Assembly (NCBI GenBank): GCA_937880925.1
Contig: CALGGB010000135.1
Span: 1-46,061, forward strand
Direction: 5' to 3'
DNA length: 46,061 nucleotides
From: an uncultured Rhodospirillaceae bacterium
Lineage (GTDB): Bacteria; Pseudomonadota; Alphaproteobacteria; SP197
Positions within the stretch are counted from its first letter, which is position 1. Each line of letters opens with the position of its first letter. A program made the position numbers and the translations under genes. The notes below the pieces were generated by a model. It did no database searches. It was not told where the DNA came from and was given only the letters and a program-made list of their open reading frames with translations. Below are positions 16,685 through 28,252 of the stretch, piece by piece.

Positions 16685-18115
16685 TTACTGGCCGCTGGTC
16701 AGGCGCTCCATGAGCTCCGCCACCGTCGGCACGAAGCCGTTGGCGTACCAGGGGTCGCTGGCGAAGCGGAAGGCGTTGTGGCCGGCGAACATGAGCTGGG
16801 TCTCGATGTCGTCGCTGTGGCTGATCGTCTGCAGCGTCTTCTGGATGCAGTAGCTGCGCGGATCGGGCTTCTTGCCGGTGGTGCCGGTCTCGTCGCACTT
16901 CCAGTTGGAGAAGCGGCACTGGGAAAGGCAGCCCATGCACTCGACCTGGTCGGTGCGGATCTGGCGCGATTTCTCCGGCGTGACGAAGACCAGGGTCGAG
17001 TCGGGGGTCTTCAGCGGCTCGGTGAAGCCGGCGGCCAGCCAGCTCTGGACATGCTCGTGGTCGTGCTCGGTCAGCCAGACCGTGCGGCCGCGCGGCCCGA
17101 AGCCGAACTCCACGGTGTGGTCGCCGACCTCCTCGGTGGCGTACATCACCTGGCGTTCGGTGCGGTCCTTCAGCTCCCGCAGGAAGCTGTTCTCCACCGC
17201 CGAGCTGTAGAACCCCGTGGGGCTGAAGCGGTTGAGATAGACGTCGCCCTCCTTGAGCATCGGCAGGCGTTTCTTCCAGACATCGCTGATCGGGCTTTCC
17301 TGGGTCAGCAACGGGCGGGTGCCGAACTGGAAGGCGATCGGGCCGACTTCCGGGTTGTCGAGCCAGTCCTCCCACTCGTCGATGCGCCAGACGCCGCCGG
17401 CCATGATGATCGGGGTTTCGGGCAGGCCGCACTCGATCATCACCTTGCGCAGCGCCACGACGCGCGGATAGGGGGCCTCGGGAACCTCAGGGTCCTCGAC
17501 GTTGGAAAGGCCGTTGTGGCCGCCCGCGCGCCAGGGATCCTCATAGACAACGCCGCCCAGCAGGTCCGGGAAGCGGTGATAGGCGCGCTTCCACAGGATC
17601 TGGAAAGCCCGCGCCGAGGACACGATGGGGTAGTAGTAAACGCCGTATTCGGCGCAGATCTGGGCCATCTTGTAGGGCATGCCGGCGCCGCAGGTGACGC
17701 CGTGGACCATGCCCTTGGCACCTTCGAGCACGCCATGGAGGATGCGCTCGCAGCCGCCCATCTCCCAGAGCACGTTCATGTGGATGGCGCCACGGCCACC
17801 CGAAAGCTCGTGGGCCACCCGGGCCTGTTCGATGCCGCCCTTGATGCCGAAGGCGACCAGCTCCTCGTGGCGTTCCCGGCGGTTGCGGCCGTGATAGACC
17901 TGATCGATGAGCTCGCCGTTGTCGTCGTAGAAATCGGCATTGACGCCCGAAAAGGTTCCCACGCCGGCACAGGCCGACCAGGCCCCGGAGCTTTCGCCGT
18001 TGGAAATCGAAATGCCCTTGCCGCCCTCGACGAGGGGCAGGGCTTCGCGTCCGGAGATGCGTATGGCGTTAAGCGGCTTCACGTGTGCCCATCCGTCGCT
18101 GTCCACAGTAACCAT
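16685..18115 (-). CDS. Nitronate monooxygenase-like flavoprotein with C-terminal Cys cluster
   Basis: This 476-residue protein has a TIM barrel like NAD(P)H-dependent flavin oxidoreductases and nitronate monooxygenases (2-nitropropane dioxygenase family). MVHGVTCGAGMPYK, PIIMAGGVWRIDEWEDWL and QFGTRPLLTQES are recognisable phosphate/FMN-binding segments. It is longer than the usual 320-370 residues. The C-terminal part has CMGCLSQCRFSNWKC, a C-x2-C-x3-C-x5-C pattern that could bind an Fe-S cluster or zinc. The physiological substrate is unknown. It starts at ATG 18115, about 60 bases downstream of pnp, with a terminator-like hairpin between them. Confidence 0.78.
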   Translation of the reverse strand: MVTVDSDGWAHVKPLNAIRISGREALPLVEGGKGISISNGESSGAWSACAGVGTFSGVNADFYDDNGELIDQVYHGRNRRERHEELVAFGIKGGIEQARVAHELSGGRGAIHMNVLWEMGGCERILHGVLEGAKGMVHGVTCGAGMPYKMAQICAEYGVYYYPIVSSARAFQILWKRAYHRFPDLLGGVVYEDPWRAGGHNGLSNVEDPEVPEAPYPRVVALRKVMIECGLPETPIIMAGGVWRIDEWEDWLDNPEVGPIAFQFGTRPLLTQESPISDVWKKRLPMLKEGDVYLNRFSPTGFYSSAVENSFLRELKDRTERQVMYATEEVGDHTVEFGFGPRGRTVWLTEHDHEHVQSWLAAGFTEPLKTPDSTLVFVTPEKSRQIRTDQVECMGCLSQCRFSNWKCDETGTTGKKPDPRSYCIQKTLQTISHSDDIETQLMFAGHNAFRFASDPWYANGFVPTVAELMERLTSGQ

Positions 18116-18124
18116 ATAGTGTAA

Positions 18125-18152
18125 GGGGCGGGCAGAGTAACCCGCCCGCCCC
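18125..18152 (-). terminator. Probable terminator after pnp
   Basis: A 9-base GC stem (GGGGCGGGC at 18125-18133, GCCCGCCCC at 18144-18152) with a 10-base loop sits just beyond the pnp stop. The following bases on the minus strand are only moderately T-rich, so termination may be partial. The monooxygenase start lies about 10 bases further on. Confidence 0.6.
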
Positions 18153-18178
18153 TCACGATTTTATCAGCGCACCAGGAC

Positions 18179-20428
<2,250 letters not shown>

Positions 20429-20620
20429 TCAGTTACTTCCTTCCGGTCCTATCGTGCGTTCGACGTTCCGCGGCGCCTGCCGCAAGTCCCTGTCTCGTGA
20501 TGGCGCCCTTTGGGCCTGCCGTTTCGGGAGAAGGGGGGAACGCAACGCGCCGGCACCGCCCCATGCGGTGACCGGCCGTGGGCAGGGCATGCCAATCATG
20601 CCGTAACCCGATGCGACGAC

Positions 20621-20644
20621 GGGGACACGCACCTGCATGTCCCC
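20621..20644 (-). promoter_or_regulatory. Hairpin in the rpsO-pnp intergenic region
   Basis: GGGGACA (20621-20627) and TGTCCCC (20638-20644) form a 7-base stem with a 10-base loop, 17 bases beyond the rpsO stop. In enteric bacteria the same interval carries an attenuator and the RNase III site through which PNPase autoregulates. By analogy this may be a terminator or processing stem. The remainder of 20429-20660 holds no gene. Confidence 0.5.
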
Positions 20645-20660
20645 GCCCGTCTTGTCATGC

Positions 20661-20930
20661 TCAGCGGCGAATGCCGAGGGCCTGGATGATGGTCGTGTAG
20701 CGGGCCTCATCCTTGCGCTTGAGATAGTCGAGCAGCGAGCGGCGGCGGCTCACGAGCATGAGCAGGCCGCGGCGCGAATGCCTATCCTTGCGGTGGGTCT
20801 TGAAGTGTTCGGTCAGGTTGATGATGCGTTCGGTGAGGATCGCGACCTGCACTTCGGGAGAACCCGTGTCGTTTTCGACGCGGGCGTATTGCTTCATCAG
20901 TTCAGCTTTGCGTTCTGCCGTGATCGACAT
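20661..20930 (-). CDS. rpsO: 30S ribosomal protein S15
   Basis: The 89-residue protein S15 binds the central domain of 16S rRNA. The full family sequence is recognisable: [61 protein letters not shown] and the C-terminal IIQALGIRR. The start is ATG 20930, preceded by GGAG. It follows truB by 13 bases and precedes pnp, matching the usual truB-rpsO-pnp operon. Confidence 0.98.
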   Translation of the reverse strand: MSITAERKAELMKQYARVENDTGSPEVQVAILTERIINLTEHFKTHRKDRHSRRGLLMLVSRRRSLLDYLKRKDEARYTTIIQALGIRR

Positions 20931-20943
20931 CGTGGCTCCGTAT

Positions 20944-21843
20944 CTAATCGAGGTTGAAGACACGCAGCGGACGCGCCTGGCCCAAATCGGCATCGACGAG
21001 CGCCACAAGGCGATCGTCACACCGGGCACGGAGGGTACCGCTGCGATCCTCGGGAACATCAACCGGCTGGCCCTGCCTGAGGCGGGCCGCGGCGGCTTGG
21101 GTGAGGGCTAGCGCCGGGATGTCGTCCAGCGCAGTCTCCACGGGCAGCAAAATCCCCGAAGGCGCGGGACCATGCCCCAAGTCCTGCAGGTTTTCCACCG
21201 AAATCGCCGTGGCCTCCGTGAAGGGGCCGACCCGCGTGCGGCGCAGGGCGCTGACGTGCCCGACCGTGCCCAGGGCGCGGGCAATGTCGCGTGCCAGACT
21301 CCGCACATAGGTTCCCTTGCCGCAGACGACTTCGAAGGCGGCTTGGCCGGCCTCGGGCGTCCCCCTCAGGGTCAGGCTGTCGATGCGCACGCGCCGCGCG
21401 GCCAGTTCGGGGAACTCGCCCTTGCGCGCCAGGTCGTAGGCGCGCTCGCCGTTGACCTTGAGGGCGGAGAAAATCGGCGGAATCTGGTCAATTTCACCGA
21501 GAAACCGAGGGAAAATCGCCTCGATTGCCGCAGTTTCTGGCCGCACGGGCGACTCCTGCAGGACCTCGCCCTCGGCATCGTCGGTCGTGGTCGCCACGCC
21601 CCAGGCGATGCTGAATCGGTAAGTCTTGGTCGCGTCCTGGCACCACGCGATGGTCTTGGTCGCCTCGCCCAGGGCAATCGGCAGGATACCGGTCGCCAGG
21701 GGGTCGAGAGTGCCGCCGTGGCCCAGCTTGGCCGCCTGGGTGGCGCGGCGCACCTTGCCGATGACCTGGGTCGAGGTCAGGCCCAGGGGTTTGTCGACGA
21801 CGATCCAGCCGTCGACCTTCAGGCCCTTACGACGTCGGGCCAT
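20944..21843 (-). CDS. truB: tRNA pseudouridine(55) synthase
   Basis: TruB makes pseudouridine 55 in the T-loop of tRNAs. The 299-residue protein has the catalytic Asp in [15 protein letters not shown] (motif II), the N-terminal [13 protein letters not shown], and [17 protein letters not shown] followed by [13 protein letters not shown]. Length is normal. Its start overlaps the end of rbfA by 17 bases, and rpsO follows 13 bases after its stop, so it is co-transcribed with both. Confidence 0.96.
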   Translation of the reverse strand: MARRRKGLKVDGWIVVDKPLGLTSTQVIGKVRRATQAAKLGHGGTLDPLATGILPIALGEATKTIAWCQDATKTYRFSIAWGVATTTDDAEGEVLQESPVRPETAAIEAIFPRFLGEIDQIPPIFSALKVNGERAYDLARKGEFPELAARRVRIDSLTLRGTPEAGQAAFEVVCGKGTYVRSLARDIARALGTVGHVSALRRTRVGPFTEATAISVENLQDLGHGPAPSGILLPVETALDDIPALALTQAAAARLRQGQPVDVPEDRSGTLRARCDDRLVALVDADLGQARPLRVFNLD

Positions 21844-22198
21844 GGGTGCCTTTCAGCAGCCGGTCGATTCGGTCGGCGTGGTCGAAACCCTTGTCCTCGC
21901 GGAACGAGATCGTGGGCGTCAGGCGCAGGCGCACGTTGCGGCCGATCTCGCCCCGGATGAAGGGCGCGGCGCGCTCCAGCCCCTTGAGCACCTCGTCCAC
22001 GTTCTCGCCGCCCAGGGGCAGCACATAGATCGTGGCGTGGGTCAGGTCGGAGGCCATGCGGACCTCCGAAACGGTGATCGCGCGCCCGGCCAGTGCCGGA
22101 TCGTGCAGGTCGCCGCGCAGGAAGAGCTGGGCCACGACGTGGCGAACCTCCTCGCCGACGCGCAGCTGCCGCTGTCCGGGCTGCCTCTGTTGGGCCAT
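21827..22198 (-). CDS. rbfA: 30S ribosome-binding factor A
   Basis: RbfA binds the 5' helix of 16S rRNA during late 30S maturation and cold adaptation. The 123-residue protein has a KH-like fold with VGEEVRHVVAQLFLRGDLHDP at the N terminus, ITVSEVRMASDLTHATIYVLPLG in the middle and RLTPTISFREDKGFDHADRIDRLL at the C terminus. The start is ATG 22198, preceded by GGAGGT at 5 bases; the open frame upstream is repeat sequence. Unlike many bacteria, a clear terminator separates it from infB upstream, so it may have its own promoter. Confidence 0.95.
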   Translation of the reverse strand: MAQQRQPGQRQLRVGEEVRHVVAQLFLRGDLHDPALAGRAITVSEVRMASDLTHATIYVLPLGGENVDEVLKGLERAAPFIRGEIGRNVRLRLTPTISFREDKGFDHADRIDRLLKGTHGPTS

Positions 22199-22248
22199 GT
22201 CATACCTCCATGCGGGGTTGCAACGCGCAACGCCCGCCAGTTGTTTTC

Positions 22249-22330
22249 GTCGTCCCCGCGGAGGCGGGGAGCCATACGCCCAGCCGGGTTGGGGTGCAAG
22301 AGCGGGTTGGGTTTCAGAGTCTAACGGGCG
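22249..22330. repeat. Dispersed intergenic repeat upstream of rbfA
   Basis: This stretch has a 7-base hairpin (TCCCCGC at 22253-22259, GCGGGGA at 22264-22270), followed by CCATACGCCC and TTGGGGTGCAAG. Both the arm and the TTGGGGTGCAA tail resemble the repeat at 5321-5485. The 22199-22478 gap is otherwise gene-free. Confidence 0.5.
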
Positions 22331-22423
22331 ACGCGGGCGACCGTTCGCGCGGTTGCCCATACGCACTGGAGAAGGAGGGGGCGAGACGGAGAGGGCGCAT
22401 CATGCAACCGAGCGGCGAGGCAC

Positions 22424-22457
22424 AAAAAAGGGAGCCGCGTCGTGGGACGGGGCTCCC
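22424..22457 (-). terminator. Intrinsic terminator after infB
   Basis: On the minus strand GGGAGCC (22451-22457) pairs with GGCTCCC (22430-22436) and is followed at once by six T (22424-22429). This is a textbook rho-independent terminator 22 bases beyond the infB stop, and it ends the rimP-nusA-ylxR-infB transcript before rbfA. Confidence 0.9.
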
Positions 22458-22478
22458 CCTTTGATCGTTGCGCGGTGG

Positions 22479-25175
22479 TTACAGGGTGCGGGCGACTTCG
22501 GTGAGTTCGTAGAACTCGATCTCGTCGCCGACCTTGATGTCCTGCCAGCCGTCGAGCTGGATGCCGCATTCGCTGCCCTGCTTGATCTCGCGCACCTCGT
22601 CCTTGTGGTGGCGCAGGGACTTGATGCCGCCGTCGAAGATCACGTGGCCGTCGCGCAGCAGGCGTACCTTGCCGGAGCGGCGCACGATGCCGTCCATGAC
22701 GCGGCAGCCCGCGATGGTGCCGATCTTGGTGATGTCGAAGGTTTCCAGCACCTGTGCCGCGCCCAGGACCTTTTCCACCGTGGTCGGCGAAAGCATGCCC
22801 GAGAGCATGCCGCGAACGTCATCAAGCAGCTCGTAGATGATCTTGTAGTAGCGGACCTCGACGCCTTCCTTGTCGGCCATCTGGCGCGCCTGGCTGTTGG
22901 GCCGCACGCCAAAGCCCAGGATCAGGGCGTCGGAGGCCTTGGCCAGCACGACATCGCTTTCGGTGATGCCGCCCACGGCCGAATGCAGGATACGGGGCTT
23001 GACCTCGTCGGTGCCCATTTCCTCCAGGCTGTGGGCGATCGCCTCGACCGAACCATGGACATCGGCCTTGATCACCACGGGGAGCTCGGCGATGGAGCCT
23101 GCGGCGATGTTGGCGAAAAGCTGCTCGACCGAGGCGCGCCCGACCGAGGTGATCTTCTCGTTGCGCTCGGTCTCCTCGCGGTAGGTGGCGACTTCGCGCG
23201 CGCGCTTCTCGTTCTCGACCACGGCGAACTCGTCGCCCGAGGTCGGCGCGCCCGAAAGGCCGAGCACCTCGACGGGCACCGAAGGCCCGGCTTCCTTGAT
23301 CGTCTTGCCATGGTCGTTGTGCATGGCGCGGATACGGCCCCATTCCTTGCCCACGACGATGATGTCGCCGGTGTTCAGGGTGCCGCGCTGGACCAGAAGG
23401 GTGGCCACGACGCCACGGCCCTTGTCGACGCGCGACTCGATAACGACGCCCTCGGCATCGCGGTCGGGATTGGCCTTCAGGTCGAGCACTTCGGCCTGAA
23501 GCAGAATGGCTTCCTCAAGCTTGTCGAGGCCGGTGCCCTTCAGCGCGGAGACCTCCACATCGAGCACGTCGCCGCCCATGCCCTCGACCACCAGTTCGTG
23601 GCGCAGCAGGTCCTGGCGGACCTTGTCGGGATTGGCGCCGGGCACGTCGCTCTTGTTGATCGCCACGATGATCGGCACACCGGCCGCCTTGGCGTGGTCG
23701 ATCGCTTCCCTGGTCTGGGGCATGACCGAATCGTCGGCCGCCACGACCAGAACCACGATGTCGGTGACGCCCGCGCCGCGCGCGCGCATCGCCGTGAAGG
23801 CCGCATGGCCCGGGGTATCGAGGAAGGTGATGCGGGAACCGTCGCCCAGCTGCACCTGATAGGCGCCGATGTGCTGGGTGATGCCGCCGGCTTCACCGCC
23901 CACGACATCGGTCTTGCGCAGGGCGTCCAGCAGCGAGGTCTTGCCGTGGTCGACATGGCCCATGATGGTCACGACCGGCGCGCGGGCGACCTTCATCTCG
24001 TCGGCATCGTCGTCCTGCTTCAAACCCTGTTCCACGTCTGCCGCCGAAACGCGGCGAATGTTGTGACCGAACTCCTCGACCAGCAGCTCTGCGGTGTCGG
24101 CATCGATCGTCTGGGTGATGGTCACCATCTGGCCCATCGCCATGAGGCGCTTGATCACCTCGCCGCCGCGCACGGCCATGCGGTTGGCCAGCTCCTGCAC
24201 GGTGATGGCCTCGGGCACGACAACGTCGCGCACGATCTTCTTTGGACCCGCCGCATTATGGCCCTGCTGCTGCTGGCGCAGCTTCTCGCGCGCCCGGCGC
24301 GCGGCGGCCAGCGAGCGCGAACGGCCCTCTTCCTCCTCGGCCGAAAGGGCCTGGGAGACGGTCAGCTTGCCGCTGCGGCGACGGTTGTCGGCCTGGCGCA
24401 CACGCGGCGCCAGCGGCGAACGGCGCGTCGGCTTGCCGCCGCGCTTGGCCTCGGCATCTTCCTCGGGCGTGGCGGCTGCCTTGCCGGGACCGGGCACGAT
24501 CACCGGGCCGTCCTCGACAGGGGCCTCGTCGCCGCGCTGCTTCTCGACCAGGCGCTGGGCCTGTTCCTCGCCGCGCAGGCGGGCTTCCTCCTCGCGCTTG
24601 CGGCGGACATCCTCGTCCTTGTTGCGGCGCTCGCTTTCCTCGCGTTCGGCCTTCAGGCGCTTTTCCTCGGCGGCGCGCTCAACAGCCTCCAGCTCGGCCT
24701 TCTTGCGCGCGGCTTCCTCGGCCTTCTTGGATTCCTCCAGGGCGCGGATGCGGCCCTCGCGCTCCTCGGCGGTCAGGTTCTTCAGCACGATCGGCGCGCG
24801 CACTTCCTGCGGCGTGTCGACGCGGGTCGAGGCATCCCGCGCCTGGGCGTGGCAGGTCTCTTCCTTGCTCTTGGGACGCGCCTTGGCGGCGGGCTCCGGC
24901 TTTGCCTCCTTTGCCTCAGGCTCGGGCGCGGGGGCCGGTGCGGGCGCAGGGGCGGGAGCGGGCTTTTCCACGGGCGCTTCGGCGGCCGGGGCCTCCTCGG
25001 TGCGTCCGGGGCGGATGACGCGCTTCTTCTTGACCTCGACGGCGACCTGCTTGCCGCGACCATGGGGGAAGCTCTGGCGCACCTGACCGGCGTCGACCGT
25101 GGTCTTGAGCTCCAAACGTCCGGGACGGTTCAGGCTCAGTGTCTTCTTCGACGAATCGTCGTTTGTCTCAGCCAT
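22479..25175 (-). CDS. infB: Translation initiation factor IF-2
   Basis: IF-2 is the GTPase that brings initiator tRNA to the 30S subunit. The 898-residue protein has a long charged, low-complexity N-terminal region (Ala/Pro/Glu/Lys-rich, about residues 60-260), a second conserved N-terminal segment, and then the G domain with [14 protein letters not shown] (near residue 405), DTPGHAAF and NKSD, followed by domains II, III and the fMet-tRNA-binding C-terminal barrel. The ATG at 25175 is chosen, preceded by GGAAGGA; an in-frame GTG lies one codon upstream. It overlaps the end of ylxR by 8 bases. Confidence 0.97.
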   Translation of the reverse strand: MAETNDDSSKKTLSLNRPGRLELKTTVDAGQVRQSFPHGRGKQVAVEVKKKRVIRPGRTEEAPAAEAPVEKPAPAPAPAPAPAPEPEAKEAKPEPAAKARPKSKEETCHAQARDASTRVDTPQEVRAPIVLKNLTAEEREGRIRALEESKKAEEAARKKAELEAVERAAEEKRLKAEREESERRNKDEDVRRKREEEARLRGEEQAQRLVEKQRGDEAPVEDGPVIVPGPGKAAATPEEDAEAKRGGKPTRRSPLAPRVRQADNRRRSGKLTVSQALSAEEEEGRSRSLAAARRAREKLRQQQQGHNAAGPKKIVRDVVVPEAITVQELANRMAVRGGEVIKRLMAMGQMVTITQTIDADTAELLVEEFGHNIRRVSAADVEQGLKQDDDADEMKVARAPVVTIMGHVDHGKTSLLDALRKTDVVGGEAGGITQHIGAYQVQLGDGSRITFLDTPGHAAFTAMRARGAGVTDIVVLVVAADDSVMPQTREAIDHAKAAGVPIIVAINKSDVPGANPDKVRQDLLRHELVVEGMGGDVLDVEVSALKGTGLDKLEEAILLQAEVLDLKANPDRDAEGVVIESRVDKGRGVVATLLVQRGTLNTGDIIVVGKEWGRIRAMHNDHGKTIKEAGPSVPVEVLGLSGAPTSGDEFAVVENEKRAREVATYREETERNEKITSVGRASVEQLFANIAAGSIAELPVVIKADVHGSVEAIAHSLEEMGTDEVKPRILHSAVGGITESDVVLAKASDALILGFGVRPNSQARQMADKEGVEVRYYKIIYELLDDVRGMLSGMLSPTTVEKVLGAAQVLETFDITKIGTIAGCRVMDGIVRRSGKVRLLRDGHVIFDGGIKSLRHHKDEVREIKQGSECGIQLDGWQDIKVGDEIEFYELTEVARTL

Positions 25176-25806
25176 CACTGGGTCCTTCCATCGTCACCAC
25201 AACATCCCCGGTCTGGCCTCTAAATCCGGCCAGACGCCGGCATTCACGTTCCACCGAATCGGCAAGGCGGCCCTTTGCCAACGCGGTGTGGACGGCGCGG
25301 TCCCGGCCGAAAGGCCGGCCCAGTTCCTCGCCGTCGAGAAGCCGCACGAGGCTCACGCCATCGATGCGGCCAAGCTTCGCGAGGCCGTCCATAGAACCAT
25401 CCCGCGCATGCAGCAAGAGGCCGGCCCTGCCGGCACTCAGCATCGCGCGGACCTTTTCATAGCCGGTCACCGCTTCACCGGCACGCCGGGCAAGGCCGAT
25501 CAGCTCCAGCGTGCGGCGCAACAGCATCGCCTCGATTTCGTCGGCGATGGCGGCATCGGCCAGCGCTCGGGTCTTCAGGCCACGGGCGAAGGCGCCCTTG
25601 CGCATCGCCGTCTCGACGATATCGCGCCGCGCCGTCAGCCAGACACCACGGCCGGGCAGGCGCTCGGCGATATCGGGCACGACACGGCCCTCCGGATCGG
25701 CCACGAAGCGCATCAGCCCCTCGCGTCCGCCGGTCTGGCCGGTCACCGCACAGCGGCGTTCGCTGCCCGGTTCGCCACGTCCGATGTCTGCTCGCGCTGG
25801 CTTCAG
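25168..25806 (-). CDS. ylxR: YlxR (DUF448) / RNA-binding protein, apparent CTG start
   Basis: The protein combines an N-terminal YlxR/DUF448 domain with a C-terminal L7Ae-like segment, as in many alphaproteobacterial RNA-binding proteins of the nusA-infB operon. The conserved ERRCAVTGQ and [13 protein letters not shown] blocks lie upstream of, or near, the first standard start (GTG 25746), so that start would cut the RRC motif. Between the nearest in-frame stop and GTG 25746 there is no ATG, GTG or TTG. A CTG at 25804-25806 overlaps the nusA stop as CTGA and is preceded by GGAGGAGG with 7 bases of spacing. I therefore call CTG as the start, giving 212 residues. A base change from ATG or a sequencing error is possible. 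The end overlaps infB by 8 bases. Confidence 0.82.
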   Translation of the reverse strand: MKPARADIGRGEPGSERRCAVTGQTGGREGLMRFVADPEGRVVPDIAERLPGRGVWLTARRDIVETAMRKGAFARGLKTRALADAAIADEIEAMLLRRTLELIGLARRAGEAVTGYEKVRAMLSAGRAGLLLHARDGSMDGLAKLGRIDGVSLVRLLDGEELGRPFGRDRAVHTALAKGRLADSVERECRRLAGFRGQTGDVVVTMEGPSDG

Positions 25807-27365
25807 GATGCAACCTCCTCCACGGCTTCGCCCGCTTCGTCGGCCTCGGTGGCCTCCTCCTCGTCGGGGAACCAGTGGGCGCGGGCGGCCATGATGATGG
25901 CGTTGGCCTCATCAAGCGTCAGATAGCTGCCCTTGAGATAATCCTCGATCAGTTCGTCGCCGGCCAGATCGGCCAGATCGTCGAGCGTCTTCACGCCCTT
26001 TTCGCCGAGCTGGACCAGCATGGTCGGCGTCAGTGCCTCGATATCGGCAAGGGCGTCCTCGACACCCAGCTCGCGGCGCTTGGTATCCATCTGGCGGTCG
26101 CGTTCCTCGACGAAGGCCAGAGCGCGGTTCTGCAGCTCCTGAGCGATGGCCTCGTCCAGGCCGCCGATGCTGGCCAGCTCCTCGATCGCGACATAGGCGA
26201 CCTCGTCGACTTCGGTGAAACCTTCGGTCACCAGAAGGCGGGCGAGCACGTCGTCGACGTCGAGCGATTCCATGAAGTGCTCGGAGCGCATCTTCATCTG
26301 CTGAATGCGGCGTTCGGACTCATCCGACTCGGTCATGATGTCGATGTCCCAGCCGACAAGCTGGCTGGCCAGGCGCACATTCTGGCCGCGCCGGCCGATC
26401 GCCAGCGAAAGCTGGTCGTCGGGCACCACGACTTCCATGCGCCGGTCGTCCTCGTCCATCACCACCTTGGTCACTTCGGCAGGCTGCAGGGCGTTGACGA
26501 CGAAGGTCGCGGTATCCTGCGACCAGGGGATGATGTCGATCTTTTCGCCGCCCAGTTCGTTGACCACGGCCTGAACACGGCTGCCGCGCATGCCGACGCA
26601 GGCGCCGACGGGATCGATGGCGTAGTCGTTGGACATCACGGCGATCTTGGCGCGGCTTCCGGGATCGCGGGCCACGGCCTTGATCTCGATGATGCCGTCG
26701 TAGATCTCGGGCACTTCCTGGGCAAAGAGCTTGGCCATGAACTGCGGATGGCTGCGCGAGATAAAGACCTGCGGGCCGCGCGGTTCCTTCCTCACGTCGT
26801 AGATATAGGCGCGCACGCGGTCGCCGCGGCGCAGGATCTCGCGCGGCAGGCAATCATCGCGGCGCAGCATGGCCTCGGCCTTGCCCAGGTCGATGATCCA
26901 GTTGCCGTGCTCGGGCCGCTTGACCAGGCCGTTGATGATCTCGCCGATGCGGTCCTTGTATTCCTCGTACTGGCGGGCGCGCTCGGCGTCGCGCACCTTC
27001 TGAACGATGACCTGCTTGGCGGTCTGCGCATTGATGCGGCCGAACTCGACCGGCGGCAGGTCCTCGGAGATGAAATCGCCGACCTGCGAATACGGGTTCT
27101 GCACCCGGGCTTCCTCGACGCCGACCTGGGTCGAGGGGTTCTCGACCTCGTCGACCACCTCGACGAAACGCTGCAGCGAGACCTGGCCGCTGTCGCGGTC
27201 GATCTCGGCGCGGATGTCGTGCTCGTGGCCGTACTTGCGCTTGGCCGCGTGCTGGATCGCCTGCTCCATGGCCTCGACCACGGTCTCGCGCTCGATGCCC
27301 TTTTCGCGGGCAACAGCGTCGGCGACCTGGAGCAGTTCCTGGTACGCGATGGTTGCAGCCTCCAT
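25803..27365 (-). CDS. nusA: Transcription termination/antitermination factor NusA
   Basis: NusA binds RNA polymerase and modulates pausing, termination and antitermination. The 520-residue protein has the N-terminal polymerase-binding domain ([17 protein letters not shown]), an S1 domain, two KH domains ([25 protein letters not shown] and [15 protein letters not shown]) and C-terminal acidic helix-hairpin repeats ending in [18 protein letters not shown], as in alphaproteobacteria. The start is ATG 27365. It follows rimP by 23 bases and overlaps the ylxR start. The operon leader has an attenuator-like structure that NusA itself could influence. Confidence 0.97.
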   Translation of the reverse strand: MEAATIAYQELLQVADAVAREKGIERETVVEAMEQAIQHAAKRKYGHEHDIRAEIDRDSGQVSLQRFVEVVDEVENPSTQVGVEEARVQNPYSQVGDFISEDLPPVEFGRINAQTAKQVIVQKVRDAERARQYEEYKDRIGEIINGLVKRPEHGNWIIDLGKAEAMLRRDDCLPREILRRGDRVRAYIYDVRKEPRGPQVFISRSHPQFMAKLFAQEVPEIYDGIIEIKAVARDPGSRAKIAVMSNDYAIDPVGACVGMRGSRVQAVVNELGGEKIDIIPWSQDTATFVVNALQPAEVTKVVMDEDDRRMEVVVPDDQLSLAIGRRGQNVRLASQLVGWDIDIMTESDESERRIQQMKMRSEHFMESLDVDDVLARLLVTEGFTEVDEVAYVAIEELASIGGLDEAIAQELQNRALAFVEERDRQMDTKRRELGVEDALADIEALTPTMLVQLGEKGVKTLDDLADLAGDELIEDYLKGSYLTLDEANAIIMAARAHWFPDEEEATEADEAGEAVEEVAS

Positions 27366-27388
27366 GGCCCTCTACCTCTTCCCTAAAG

Positions 27389-27886
27389 TCACGCGTCGTT
27401 GACTGGCGGCATGGTCGCCGCAATGAGTTCATCGGTCATGGCCAGCTTGGCCTCGGCGATGTCGGCAAAGGGCAGGACAACCTCTGCCCCGCCTTCCAGC
27501 GTCATCGTCACCCTGTCGTCGTCTGCACCGACAAGCCTGCCTCGGAACCTTTTCTGTCCCTCGACCGGCGGGTCGACCGTTAGCTGCGCCTCGAACCCGA
27601 TGAAACGCACAAAATCCTCGATCCGTACCAGCGGGCGATCGATCCCCGTGGAGCTCACCTCCAGGTCATAGGCGCCGCGAATCGGGTCCTCGACCTCCAG
27701 AGCGGTGGAGATCGCCCGGCTGATGGCGGCACAATCGTCCACGATCACCGTCGAACCGTCGGCCCGCTCGGCCATAACCTGCAGCGTCCGCCGCGGCCGC
27801 GCGAAGAACTTCACGCGCACCACCCGGAAACCCATCTGCTCCAGGATAGGGTTGATCAGACCTTCGATCTCGCCCGTTGGTTCCAT
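27389..27886 (-). CDS. rimP: Ribosome maturation factor RimP
   Basis: RimP is needed for 30S subunit maturation. The 165-residue protein has the N-terminal alpha/beta domain (LINPILEQMGFRVVRVKFF, then VIVDDCAAISRAISTALEVEDPI) and the segment YDLEVSSTGIDRPLVRIEDFVRFIGFEA that is diagnostic for the family, plus a C-terminal SH3-like barrel. The start is ATG 27886. It is the first gene of the leftward rimP-nusA-ylxR-infB operon and is preceded by a 140-base leader with a terminator-like stem. Confidence 0.94.
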   Translation of the reverse strand: MEPTGEIEGLINPILEQMGFRVVRVKFFARPRRTLQVMAERADGSTVIVDDCAAISRAISTALEVEDPIRGAYDLEVSSTGIDRPLVRIEDFVRFIGFEAQLTVDPPVEGQKRFRGRLVGADDDRVTMTLEGGAEVVLPFADIAEAKLAMTDELIAATMPPVNDA

Positions 27887-27970
27887 CGGTTTCCGTTCCC
27901 TTGCGCGAAGCCGGGGACCGGTCCGTCGGGCGACGCCTCTTGGTCCGGGCGACGACTCCACGCGACAAAC

Positions 27971-28016
27971 AAAAAAGTGGACCCTTGGCCCACCCTGACA
28001 CGCTCTGAAGGCCAAG
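27971..28016 (-). promoter_or_regulatory. Attenuator-like leader of the rimP operon
   Basis: On the minus strand, GTGGGC (27988-27993) pairs with GTCCAC (27977-27982; one G-U pair), and six T follow at 27971-27976. This looks like an intrinsic terminator inside the leader, 85 bases before rimP. An alternative stem, CTTGGCC (28010-28016) with GGCCAAG (27984-27990), uses bases of the terminator stem, so the two are mutually exclusive. This is the layout of a transcription attenuator. Confidence 0.55.
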
Positions 28017-28031
28017 CTCCAGAGCGGCCGG

Positions 28032-28059
28032 ATCATAGCCAAAGTGGTGTTGAGGGCAA
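28032..28059 (-). promoter_or_regulatory. Predicted sigma-70 promoter of the rimP-nusA-infB operon
   Basis: On the minus strand TTGCCC (28054-28059) and TATGAT (28032-28037) are separated by 16 bases. Transcription would start near 28025, so the leader includes the attenuator-like stems. The rest of the 27887-28252 gap, toward the desaturase gene, shows no gene and no clear promoter. Confidence 0.6.
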
Positions 28060-28252
28060 GTTTTTTCCACAGGCCTGCAAGGCCCCGGGGAGTCCGCCGA
28101 TCGACGCGAGGCGGGGCTTCCCGAACGGGTCCATGCAATCGGGGCGTTGCGTCCCCATATAAGCAAGGAACCCGGGGAGCCGATTCGCGGAGGCGCCATG
28201 CGGCGCCGTGCCGCCGCCGCTCCCCTGCAGCCTTCTGGATGCCGGTCCCTTG

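Noticed and set aside
15168-17432. A 754-codon minus-strand frame spanning the FAD dehydrogenase and part of the monooxygenase
   Set aside because: It crosses two well-supported genes and shows only Arg/Gly/Pro-rich filler.
22032-25223. A 1063-codon open frame on the plus strand opposite infB and the rbfA gap
   Set aside because: It is antisense to infB, whose product is fully recognisable. The long frame is a by-product of high G+C and alanine-rich codons, and its translation resembles no family.
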